Origin: JAJOKI01 sp964412405
Lineage (GTDB): Archaea > Halobacteriota > UBA148 > JAJOKI01
Assembly (NCBI GenBank): GCA_964412405.1
Contig: CAYPOB010000023.1
Span: 1 to 15,016 of the forward strand
Reading direction: 5' to 3'
DNA length: 15,016 nt
Both the position numbers and the translations under genes were made by a program. The notes under the pieces are model-generated. The model was not told where the DNA came from. It saw only the letters and a list, made by a program, of their open reading frames with translations, and did no database searches. Of the stretch, positions 1-6,229 are shown piece after piece (position 1 is the stretch's first letter; every line of letters begins with the position of its first letter).

Positions 1-11
1 CGGTGATATTA

Positions 12-263
12 ATGGGGAGCGAGCAAGTAAGAAAAGGGACAACCAGCAAGTGGTACTTTGGATGGGGTGAGCTGGCGCTTATTCTTGCCTCATTTACCTA
101 TGTGGCAGTTATGTATATTGGAGCTGTGCTTCTCGGATTTATCCCCATGCCAATCCATCTTGACCCAGATATCTTGCTGAAATTGATGATAATATGGTCT
201 ACGGCCATTTATTGTTTTGCCATATACATCTGTTTTCGGCCATCACGATTTACAAAACAATGA
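12..263 (+). CDS. Small two-helix membrane protein, unknown function
   Basis: An 83-residue protein that I do not recognise. It has a short basic N-terminus, one hydrophobic stretch at about residues 20-46 (beginning GELALILASF), a short loop rich in Pro and acidic residues, and a second hydrophobic stretch at about residues 52-73, then a basic tail (RPSRFTKQ). The layout is that of a small double-spanning membrane protein with both ends probably cytoplasmic. I chose the ATG at 12 because GGTGAT at 2-7 is a good archaeal Shine-Dalgarno site four bases upstream. The GTG at 3 is in frame but would have no room for a binding site. The frame is open to the window edge, so a longer upstream start cannot be excluded. 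It converges on the TadC-like gene, with 41 bases between the two stops. No function can be assigned. Confidence 0.6.
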   Translation: MGSEQVRKGTTSKWYFGWGELALILASFTYVAVMYIGAVLLGFIPMPIHLDPDILLKLMIIWSTAIYCFAIYICFRPSRFTKQ

Positions 264-304
264 GATTTATCGTGTTCGAATGTTATCGGACAAAATTCTC
301 ACCA

Positions 305-1231
305 CTACCTGATAAAAGCAAACACCACATATGCAATGATCATGAGAATTACCGAGTGTTTTAGTCCAGCGGTGATACCACTCCCTCCTAATTTTCCTGC
401 GACCAATCCAGAAGTGAATGCCTGGATTACCGCGGCATGGAAGAATAGTCGCGTATATATGGCTGGATCGAATCCAACCAAAAGACCCACACCTGGACCT
501 GCAAGGGCACCAGCCTCAGCCATAACAGGCATAAAGACCGTTGATAGAATCCAAACGATGAAAAGAAATACGAAGAACGCCATATAACTTATCACAACAT
601 ACAGGAACATACTCCCCCGTCGTTCATCCTCAATGACCTTTGATCCCCGGGCGTCTTTTGCCGTTGACTCGAGTATATCGGGAATGTTAGCTCCAGCACG
701 CTCTGCTTGAGTGATCATCGAGACGGACCGCTGTATCATCAGTGTCTTTTTTCGTCGGGCAAAGTTCTGCAACGCCCGCTCAAACGAGATGCCCCACGAT
801 ACCATTGCATTCATCCTTTTGATTTCTGGCGTCAATGCATCATATTCGCCCTTTGCCACAACGCCCAAGGCATGCGGAAGTGTCATCCCAGCTCGATTGA
901 GCTCAGCTATTTCCAGCATAAAGTCCGGAAAGCGCTCTTCGATTTTACTGATATCTTTGTATCTGATATATTGAAAGATTCCGGGAGGGATGATCGCAAT
1001 CAACACCGTAAATATGATGGCATCGTCAACCTGTGGAGTGCCCCAGACCACCCGCATGCTAAATATCAAGAAGACAAGTGCGGCAGGCACGCTGAATACC
1101 AACGCAAAAGCTGGATTTCTGAGAAGCATATCTTCTGGCGCTTCGATGACCTCTTCGATGAACTGCACGAGCCTCGTCCACCATCTTGGTTTCAGCATCG
1201 TTAACAATTCATCCTGGACTTTGCCCTTCAT
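305..1231 (-). CDS. TadC/FlaJ-like type IV pilus assembly membrane protein (T2SSF domain)
   Basis: A 308-residue polytopic membrane protein of the GspF/FlaJ/TadC family, the inner-membrane platform of type IV pilus-like machines. Predicted helices lie at about 40-58, 70-88, 208-234 and 285-306. The cytoplasmic T2SSF helical domain is at about 103-200 and begins FPDFMLEIAELNRAGMTLPH. The late segment with FHAAVIQAFTSGLVAGKLGG followed by GLKHSV is the pattern I associate with archaeal FlaJ/TadC C-termini. It starts four bases after the stop of the upstream T2SSF gene, with a GGAG Shine-Dalgarno site just before the ATG, so it is probably translationally coupled and last in its operon. It is expected to bind the secretion ATPase encoded at 2086-4095. 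It is not the archaellum FlaJ itself as far as can be seen, since no archaellin or fla accessory genes are present. Confidence 0.88.
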   Translation of the reverse strand: MKGKVQDELLTMLKPRWWTRLVQFIEEVIEAPEDMLLRNPAFALVFSVPAALVFLIFSMRVVWGTPQVDDAIIFTVLIAIIPPGIFQYIRYKDISKIEERFPDFMLEIAELNRAGMTLPHALGVVAKGEYDALTPEIKRMNAMVSWGISFERALQNFARRKKTLMIQRSVSMITQAERAGANIPDILESTAKDARGSKVIEDERRGSMFLYVVISYMAFFVFLFIVWILSTVFMPVMAEAGALAGPGVGLLVGFDPAIYTRLFFHAAVIQAFTSGLVAGKLGGSGITAGLKHSVILMIIAYVVFAFIR

Positions 1232-1235
1232 TTAA

Positions 1236-2096
1236 TCACGCTCCGGGAGTGGTAACATCTACCATGAGTATGATTATCCCACTTCCCAATGGTATTAAGA
1301 GGTAGATGACTAAATACAACAACACAATTTCAGCACCCAGTATCGTCATGATTGACAATGTTACGATGAGAAATAGCGGTCCAGCGATAAATGCCGTCAC
1401 ATACGTCTCGGCAATAAGCCCCAATGTCTCGATGAAATCCTTCTGAGCCATTCGTTTTTCGGTCATATATGTATCAGCTTTGAGCTTGAAATAAGACTTG
1501 AGTTCGCTACCAGCCGTGCTCGTCGTGATGACACCTTGTAAGAACTCCTGTAATTTCTGGGACGGGGTTGTCGCAGCTATGTTTTTTATGGCAGTATTTA
1601 GGTCACGTCCAAACAAATCAACATCCCTGATTACATATCGTGCTTCTTTCGCCAGTTCGCCATATATCTCAGACCTGGCCAATGAACGGAATGTCCTCAG
1701 TGGCGTCACACCCGCTCCTGCCATCGCAGCTATGTAGTTGATGGCGTGCGGTAATGCAGCGTCAATATCCCTCTTTCGCTGGGCCTTTCGCATGACAGGC
1801 AAAACCAGAAACCAAAATATTATCAAAACACCGAGTCCAGAGCCAGTGAAGACGGAAAGAGCTGCAGTTACCATATTAAGGTCCCAAAACACATGTACGA
1901 CCATAAGAGCGATGACGATGCTGGCGGGCCCAATTATCATCGCATAGAGTATGGCAGTGGAAAGATACATCTCAAACGTAACATCTATCCGTGCTCCTTG
2001 GAGGTCTTGCCGAAGACCATAATACTTTTCTCGCTTTGATTTGAGATGAACTCCAAAAATATTGTATGCGAGCCTCTGAAACGCACTAACTGCCAT
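1236..2096 (-). CDS. TadB/FlaJ-like type IV pilus assembly membrane protein (T2SSF domain)
   Basis: A 286-residue paralogue of the next gene. The cytoplasmic T2SSF domain is at about 113-215 (ALPHAINYIAAMAGAGVTPL and on). Hydrophobic helices lie at about 45-68, 77-100, 226-252 and 256-279. As in TadB/TadC pairs, this partner has the domain between two helix pairs. Its ATG overlaps the end of the ATPase gene by 11 bases, with GAGGGAG as Shine-Dalgarno site, which points to translational coupling and fixed stoichiometry. Two F-type platform proteins encoded side by side are typical of archaeal Tad-like (Epd-type) pili and bacterial Tad systems, in contrast to the single FlaJ of the archaellum. 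Which paralogue corresponds to bacterial TadB and which to TadC is inferred from order only. Confidence 0.87.
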   Translation of the reverse strand: MAVSAFQRLAYNIFGVHLKSKREKYYGLRQDLQGARIDVTFEMYLSTAILYAMIIGPASIVIALMVVHVFWDLNMVTAALSVFTGSGLGVLIIFWFLVLPVMRKAQRKRDIDAALPHAINYIAAMAGAGVTPLRTFRSLARSEIYGELAKEARYVIRDVDLFGRDLNTAIKNIAATTPSQKLQEFLQGVITTSTAGSELKSYFKLKADTYMTEKRMAQKDFIETLGLIAETYVTAFIAGPLFLIVTLSIMTILGAEIVLLYLVIYLLIPLGSGIIILMVDVTTPGA

Positions 2097-4095
2097 ACAA
2101 CTCCCTCTTAACAGTCTTCATCAACTCTTCTGGTTCCTGATAATACCTAATCACGATTTCTGTAACGTCTTTGTAGTCTTTGATCCCCCTTGATACCATC
2201 CATTTCAATATATCTTGCCGTCTTTTGAGTTCGTCTCCCATTTCCTTATTATCCCAGTTACGCTCTTCCATTATCCTCTTCAAAACATGTGAGGAGCCAG
2301 AATATTTGAATGTGTCATCAGAGTGGTTCCAGCGGAAAACTTCATTGGTTAGCAACTCGTTTGTATGTTGGTCCATACCTATAACCTCTACGAGTGTCTT
2401 CGTCCGTCGAACTCGTTGCTTACTGACATATGTCTGGGTGTTTATGCAGACGACGTCCAGTGATTTAATCAATATTCGTGGAATGTTGATTGGTGGATTC
2501 TCTAACCGATGAACGACCGAAGTTAACGAATCTGCATGCATGGTCGAGAACGTAGTGTGTCCAGTAGCCATAGCCTGGAACATCACATATGCCTCTTCAC
2601 CCCTGACCTCGCCTACGATCAGAAATTCAGGACGTTGTCTGAGTGCAGAACGAAGCAAATCATACATATCGATGCCCCCTGCTCTACCAGATGTCTCACG
2701 CACAACCCCGGGGATCCAATTCTGGTGCAGTAGATTCAGCTCGCGGGTATCCTCGATTGAGACGATCTTCGTTTCTGGTGGAATGAACAGTGAGATGGCG
2801 TTAAGGGTCGTCGTCTTTCCAGAGGCCGTGCCGCCAGCAAAGATAATGCTTTTAGCATTCTCTACAGCTAACCAAAGATATGCAATCGCCTCTACTGAGA
2901 GTGTATTGGATTCGATGAGCTCTGGCGGTGTAAACGGGCTTTCTCTGAATTTTCTTATCGTGAATGTGCTGCCACGCGTGGTTATTTCCTTCCCCAATGT
3001 CAACTGAATCCTTGATCCGTCTGACAATGTTCCGTCAAGTAATGGGTCTGCGATGGATATATGTCGTCCAGAGATCTGAGCGAGCTTAATGATAAATGAG
3101 TCCAATTTATCCACATCCTCAAAAACAACGTTGGACCTAACTGACCCAAACTTTTTATGATATATGAAGATGGGAATATTGGGACCGTCACAAGAAATAT
3201 CCTCTATGTTGATGTCGTGCATTATCGGGTCAATCTCTTCATATCCCAAAAAGTTGCGCGTCACATAGTACATAATCTTCTCCTTTGAGACAGGGGTGAG
3301 ATCAACGTGATGACTTCGTAAAAACTCGTCGATGTGATTGGTCAGATACTGCAGTGCACCTTGCCTGTCAACGCCCTTCAAGTCCATGTCTAATGTCTCG
3401 ATCAATCGATCTTGAAGTTCATTGAGGAGATTTTGTTCGCCTTCGGTCAACTTTGGCTCGATAACATGGTAGCAATGTTCGCGTGTGGCTGGTTCATACA
3501 TCATTCTAGTATATGCATAGGGCTCATTAACTGGGTAGGTTTCAATTAGCTCCATGCCCGTTGGCACACCAAGGTCGACCAATGGTCCGTGCTTTTGCAG
3601 ATCATATCTCTCAACTTCCTCCCCCCCGAACACGCGCTCGAACCATGTTGGCTCAACCGTGACATCTCTTGCTGCCTTCAGCCATGCCACCTCAGTCCCC
3701 TCGGCTATCTCGACCTTTTTAGAGATTTTTGGACGGGTGATTCTCGCTTTTAACTTGTTTTTATCGATTTTTTGTGGTGCGACCAATTCGTCCAGTGTTT
3801 CTTTTGATACCTCTGTTGTTTTTTTGGCGTTTCCCTCTCGCCCATTTTTCCCGGCCCTGGCGCTGGTTGCTTTGTGAATCCACTTCTTAGTTGGTGTGGT
3901 GTTCTGTCTCTCTGGAATGCGCAGCGCATTTTCTATTTCCTTGAGCTCAGCGTCTGTCAGCTTCGATTTTGGCTTGGGGAAAGATATGAGTGTTTTGCGC
4001 CTCTGCTTCCCGTCTTCACGCCAGTATAGCCTCACTCTGGTGCATATCTGTCCGTCGTGGTATCTTTTGTATTCCTCAATTCTAGCGGATGCCAT
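2086..4095 (-). CDS. FlaI/TadA/VirB11-type secretion ATPase with basic N-terminal extension
   Basis: A 669-residue hexameric-type secretion ATPase that should power pilus-like filament assembly through the two T2SSF proteins downstream. The family motifs are all present: Walker A GGTASGKTT at 421-429, Asp box IEDTREL at 447-453, Walker B region FLIVGEVRGEEA at 491-502, and His box GHTTFSTMHAD at 512-522. The N-terminal NTPase-associated domain covers about 165-400 (NFLGYEEIDPIMHDINIEDI, and GSTFTIRKF before the core). Residues 1-60 form a separate small module with many basic and aromatic residues (KRYHDGQICTRVRLYWRED), followed by a Lys/Arg/Thr-rich linker to about 130. This makes it longer than a typical FlaI of about 540 residues. 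Start: ATG at 4095 with GGTGGT upstream. It appears to be the first gene of a three-gene operon, or follows minD in a four-gene one. Confidence 0.92.
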   Translation of the reverse strand: MASARIEEYKRYHDGQICTRVRLYWREDGKQRRKTLISFPKPKSKLTDAELKEIENALRIPERQNTTPTKKWIHKATSARAGKNGREGNAKKTTEVSKETLDELVAPQKIDKNKLKARITRPKISKKVEIAEGTEVAWLKAARDVTVEPTWFERVFGGEEVERYDLQKHGPLVDLGVPTGMELIETYPVNEPYAYTRMMYEPATREHCYHVIEPKLTEGEQNLLNELQDRLIETLDMDLKGVDRQGALQYLTNHIDEFLRSHHVDLTPVSKEKIMYYVTRNFLGYEEIDPIMHDINIEDISCDGPNIPIFIYHKKFGSVRSNVVFEDVDKLDSFIIKLAQISGRHISIADPLLDGTLSDGSRIQLTLGKEITTRGSTFTIRKFRESPFTPPELIESNTLSVEAIAYLWLAVENAKSIIFAGGTASGKTTTLNAISLFIPPETKIVSIEDTRELNLLHQNWIPGVVRETSGRAGGIDMYDLLRSALRQRPEFLIVGEVRGEEAYVMFQAMATGHTTFSTMHADSLTSVVHRLENPPINIPRILIKSLDVVCINTQTYVSKQRVRRTKTLVEVIGMDQHTNELLTNEVFRWNHSDDTFKYSGSSHVLKRIMEERNWDNKEMGDELKRRQDILKWMVSRGIKDYKDVTEIVIRYYQEPEELMKTVKRELYGS

Positions 4096-4114
4096 CTTAC
4101 CACCAGAAGAGGAA

Positions 4115-4155
4115 TGGGGAACATGTTATATTTATAGCTACTGACTTGGGGAACA
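4115..4155. repeat. 9-bp direct repeat TGGGGAACA (two copies) in the promoter region of the tad-like operon
   Basis: The 9-mer TGGGGAACA occurs at 4115-4123 and 4147-4155 in the same orientation. The starts are 32 bases apart, close to three helical turns. A TATA-like element (4127-4137) lies between them. The first copy runs into the perfect palindrome AACATGTT (4119-4126). The arrangement looks like a pair of operator sites on one face of the helix, but regulator binding is an inference. Confidence 0.45.
4127..4137 (-). promoter_or_regulatory. Candidate box A (proximal) for the secretion ATPase operon
   Basis: On the minus strand this reads CTATAAATATA, an archaeal TATA-like element about 32-42 bases upstream of the ATPase ATG. 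Transcription starting about 25 bases downstream would leave a very short leader. It competes with the more consensus-like box A at 4181-4190. Confidence 0.4.
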
Positions 4156-4180
4156 CTAAATACTATGTATTATGATAAAG

Positions 4181-4190
4181 TTATATAAAA
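4181..4190 (-). promoter_or_regulatory. Candidate box A (distal) for the secretion ATPase operon
   Basis: The minus strand reads TTTTATATAA, close to the archaeal TATA consensus, immediately beyond the minD stop codon. A start about 25 bases downstream (near 4160) would give a leader of roughly 65 bases that includes the direct-repeat pair. The T-rich stretch could alternatively contribute to termination of minD. Confidence 0.45.
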
Positions 4191-4192
4191 CA

Positions 4193-4981
4193 TTACGGCC
4201 CAAATCTAAATAAGTCCTTCAGTCTCTCGACAAAACCCTTCTTTTCAAGTTTACCGTACCTCTCTTCAAGTAAAGTCATGGCCAATCTCTTGAACGCTTT
4301 GGCAGCTGGCGAATTTGGAGTCGCAACTACTACTGGAGTTCTGAACAACGCGGCTTTTTTAATCTTCATATCCTCTGGGATCACTTGGAGGACCCGGGTC
4401 CCCAACAGTTCCTCCACCTTTTTACTCGGCAATTCGTTCCTGTCTCTCTTCACCCGGTTAACGATGACTCCACCCACTCCGACGCCAAACTCCTCTGCCA
4501 GCACTTTGGTTTTTAAGGCATCCGCTATCGACGTGAGTTCTGGATTTACGACCAATAAGATTTCAGTAGCGACGGACAAAGGCACCATGCTCTCTTTGCT
4601 AATTCCAGAGGGTGCATCGATTAATATGAAGTCCGCTGTTTCACGAAGTGCATCTACCACATCCCCGAGTTTCTCGGGCTTGGAGTTCTGGAAGCCCTGC
4701 AAAGAAATGCCACTGGGGATGACCGTAACTCCACCCATTCCCTTGTACATTGCATCTTCGACATCGGCCTTTCCAGCCAACACTTCGTGCAATGTCGTCG
4801 GGCTCTTTTCCAGTCCGAGAACAAATCCCAGATTGGCCATGCCGATATCTGCGTCTATTATAACGACCTTTTTTTCGCTGTAATCAGGGCACATCGCAAG
4901 GGCAGTGCCAAGGTTGACTGTAATCGTCGTCTTTCCCGTGCCACCCTTGCCCGATGCGATGGTATATACTTTAGCCACCAT
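4193..4981 (-). CDS. minD: MinD/ParA-type ATPase (TadZ-like position)
   Basis: A 262-residue P-loop ATPase of the MinD family. It has the deviant Walker A GKGGTGKTT at 11-19, the switch I/A' segment IIDADIGMANLG at 41-52, and Walker B ILIDAP at 119-124. The C-terminal segment KKGFVERLKDLFRF (247-260) forms an amphipathic helix of the type used by MinD for ATP-dependent membrane binding. The ATG at 4981 puts the P-loop at the usual distance from the N-terminus. A longer start at 5035 is unlikely because a TATA-like element (5021-5031) lies inside that extension. No MinC or MinE is seen. Archaeal MinD homologues are known to position surface structures (MinD4 of Haloferax, for archaella and pili), and TadZ, a MinD-like protein, precedes tadA in bacteria. 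A role in placing the filament machine encoded downstream is therefore plausible but unproven. Confidence 0.9.
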   Translation of the reverse strand: MVAKVYTIASGKGGTGKTTITVNLGTALAMCPDYSEKKVVIIDADIGMANLGFVLGLEKSPTTLHEVLAGKADVEDAMYKGMGGVTVIPSGISLQGFQNSKPEKLGDVVDALRETADFILIDAPSGISKESMVPLSVATEILLVVNPELTSIADALKTKVLAEEFGVGVGGVIVNRVKRDRNELPSKKVEELLGTRVLQVIPEDMKIKKAALFRTPVVVATPNSPAAKAFKRLAMTLLEERYGKLEKKGFVERLKDLFRFGP

Positions 4982-5020
4982 CTGTATCTCTCTTTTATTT
5001 TCTATCGATAAGAACTCGCC

Positions 5021-5031
5021 TATATTTTTTA
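5021..5031 (-). promoter_or_regulatory. Candidate box A for minD
   Basis: The minus strand reads TAAAAAATATA about 40-50 bases upstream of the minD ATG at 4981. Initiation about 25 bases downstream would give a leader of roughly 15-20 bases, enough for the GAGAG motif before the ATG. Its position argues against the longer upstream reading-frame start at 5035. Confidence 0.45.
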
Positions 5032-5098
5032 TCAACCAAATTAATGTCCTGGTGTTCTATTAATCTTTGTGCGATTTTACCTCCTCGAGTCACTACAA

Positions 5099-5108
5099 TT
5101 TAAATATA
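5099..5108 (+). promoter_or_regulatory. Candidate upstream box A for the ATP synthase operon
   Basis: TTTAAATATA lies 74-83 bases upstream of atpH in the divergent intergenic region. It is a good archaeal TATA match and predicts a start near 5128-5132. A second candidate lies downstream at 5127-5136, so the operon may have tandem promoters. Confidence 0.45.
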
Positions 5109-5126
5109 TTCATCCAAAAAGGACAA

Positions 5127-5136
5127 ACTTTAAATG
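5127..5136 (+). promoter_or_regulatory. Candidate proximal box A for the ATP synthase operon
   Basis: The core ACTTTAAATG follows an A-rich stretch (AAAAAGGACAAAC) that could serve as a BRE. Initiation about 25 bases downstream, near 5155, would give a leader of about 27 bases containing the GAGGATT Shine-Dalgarno site at 5171-5177. Confidence 0.45.
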
Positions 5137-5181
5137 TGAAATCATACGTTCATATTTATTCGATAATTTCGAGGATTACTG

Positions 5182-5499
5182 ATGGTGCAAAGCGAGATTG
5201 AAATGCTCAAAAAGGTAGAGGCCGAAGCATTAAATATAGTGGAAACGGTCAGGTCCGATGCCGAGAAGAACATAAAAAAAGTGCAAAAAGATGCCGAAGA
5301 ACTCGCCCTCCTGAAGAAAAAAGAAGCGATAGACGTCATCCAGGATGCCAAAGAAAGGGCAGAGAAAACTGCGATGAAGGAGGCGGAGAAGATCAAGCAA
5401 CAGGGAGAAAAAGAGGCGGAAAGAATCAAAAAGCAGGCAGAGCGCAGGGTCGCAGAAGCTGCTAAATATATCGTAGAAAAAGTGGCTGGAGGGATTTAG
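5182..5499 (+). CDS. atpH: A-type ATP synthase subunit H (peripheral stalk)
   Basis: A 105-residue protein that is almost entirely heptad-patterned coiled coil, rich in Lys, Glu and Ala (for example KQQGEKEAERIKKQAERRVA), ending in a short hydrophobic tail. This is the usual size and composition of archaeal subunit H (AhaH), which pairs with subunit E to form the peripheral stalks that hold the A1 head against subunit I. The ATG has GAGGATT four bases upstream. It is the first gene of the operon and its stop overlaps the GTG start of subunit I by one base (TAGTG). Identification relies mainly on position and coiled-coil composition, because H sequences are poorly conserved. Confidence 0.88.
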   Translation: MVQSEIEMLKKVEAEALNIVETVRSDAEKNIKKVQKDAEELALLKKKEAIDVIQDAKERAEKTAMKEAEKIKQQGEKEAERIKKQAERRVAEAAKYIVEKVAGGI

Positions 5500-6074
5500 T
5501 GCTTTTTCCTGCTGAAATGAAGGGTGCAACGATAATCGTACATCGGGCATACCAGGAGAGGCTCATTTTTGCCCTTCACGAAGCAGGAATCATGGAAATT
5601 ACAAGTATATGGGATTCGAAGGACGATATAGGCGACATTTTAGAACAGGGTGAGACACATCCCAAAATGGGGAAGTGTACAGAATTTAAATTGAGGATAG
5701 ATCGCATTCTTAGTGCATTAGAGGAAGTTCGAGAGGACAAAACGAGCATATTAAAGAAATTGTTCCGCCCAACACTCGTTACTAAAACCCATGTAAAGAA
5801 TAGGGGCGTCGATCAGCTACTCGATGAGACAGATGGCATTTTAGGGGAGGCGGAGGGCGCCATCAACGTTAAGAACGAGTTGTCCACCATAAAGGAGCGC
5901 ATCGACGCATTGATGGTGCAACGGGACTTCGTCGAGCTGTTAAAGCCGCTTGATTTCGACCTGAGCTACCTGGGTGAATCGAAATATCTATACATCGTTG
6001 CAGGGACGATTGAACTTGAAAATTATGACTATTTTATGGAAAATGTCGGCAAAGCAGGTGTCGATATTCTACTG
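5499..6074 (+). CDS. atpI: A-type ATP synthase subunit I, N-terminal part (interrupted by assembly gap)
   Basis: The first 192 codons of the membrane stator subunit (a subunit). It starts with GTG directly overlapping the atpH stop, with GGAGGG six bases upstream. The opening MLFPAEMKGATIIVHRAYQE matches the typical start of archaeal subunit I, and the ATG at 5517 would cut this off. The region is the soluble N-terminal arm with long helices that binds the peripheral stalks. At 6074 the sequence runs into 100 Ns. The other side of the gap repeats the last 55 bases, so this piece and 6176-7651 almost certainly form one gene. Joined at the overlap they encode 665 residues in a single frame, the normal family length. 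Read literally through the gap, the frame shifts and ends at 6260. Confidence 0.9.
6020..6074 (+). repeat. 55-bp exact duplicate flanking the gap, left copy
   Basis: The 55 bases 6020-6074 are identical to 6175-6229 on the other side of the N run. Each copy ends or begins exactly at a gap border, the pattern expected of two overlapping contig ends that were scaffolded but not merged. It is not a biological repeat. Confidence 0.9.
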
Positions 6075-6174
6075 NNNNNNNNNNNNNNNNNNNNNNNNNN
6101 NNNNNNNNNNNNNNNNNNNNNNNNNNNNNNNNNNNNNNNNNNNNNNNNNNNNNNNNNNNNNNNNNNNNNNNNNN
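6075..6174. other. Assembly gap of exactly 100 N
   Basis: Exactly one hundred Ns, the conventional placeholder length for a gap of unknown size, inside the subunit I gene. The 55-bp overlap of its flanks implies that there is no missing sequence and that 155 bases (the gap plus one copy) should be deleted. Confidence 0.97.
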
Positions 6175-6229
6175 AAATTATGACTATTTTATGGAAAATG
6201 TCGGCAAAGCAGGTGTCGATATTCTACTG
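6175..6229 (+). repeat. 55-bp exact duplicate flanking the gap, right copy
   Basis: Identical to 6020-6074 (see left copy). It starts at the first base after the N run. Bases 6230 onward continue the reading frame of the left contig once the copies are superposed. Confidence 0.9.

Noticed and set aside
707..1204. Plus-strand frame of 165 codons opposite the TadC-like gene
   Set aside because: It is antisense to a clear T2SSF-domain protein, with low-complexity and irregular composition. Shadow frame.
305..4095. Archaellum (fla/arl) operon
   Set aside because: There are two T2SSF proteins rather than one FlaJ, the ATPase is longer than FlaI, and no archaellin, FlaH or other accessory genes are seen. 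A Tad-like/Epd-like pilus cluster is the better reading.
4982..5035. Upstream start for minD at 5035
   Set aside because: The extra 18 residues have no counterpart in the family, the P-loop would be displaced, and a TATA-like box lies within the extension.
6020..6229. Possible genuine tandem or target-site duplication around an inserted element
   Set aside because: The copies abut a run of exactly 100 Ns and begin or end exactly at its borders, which fits overlapping contig ends much better than an insertion.
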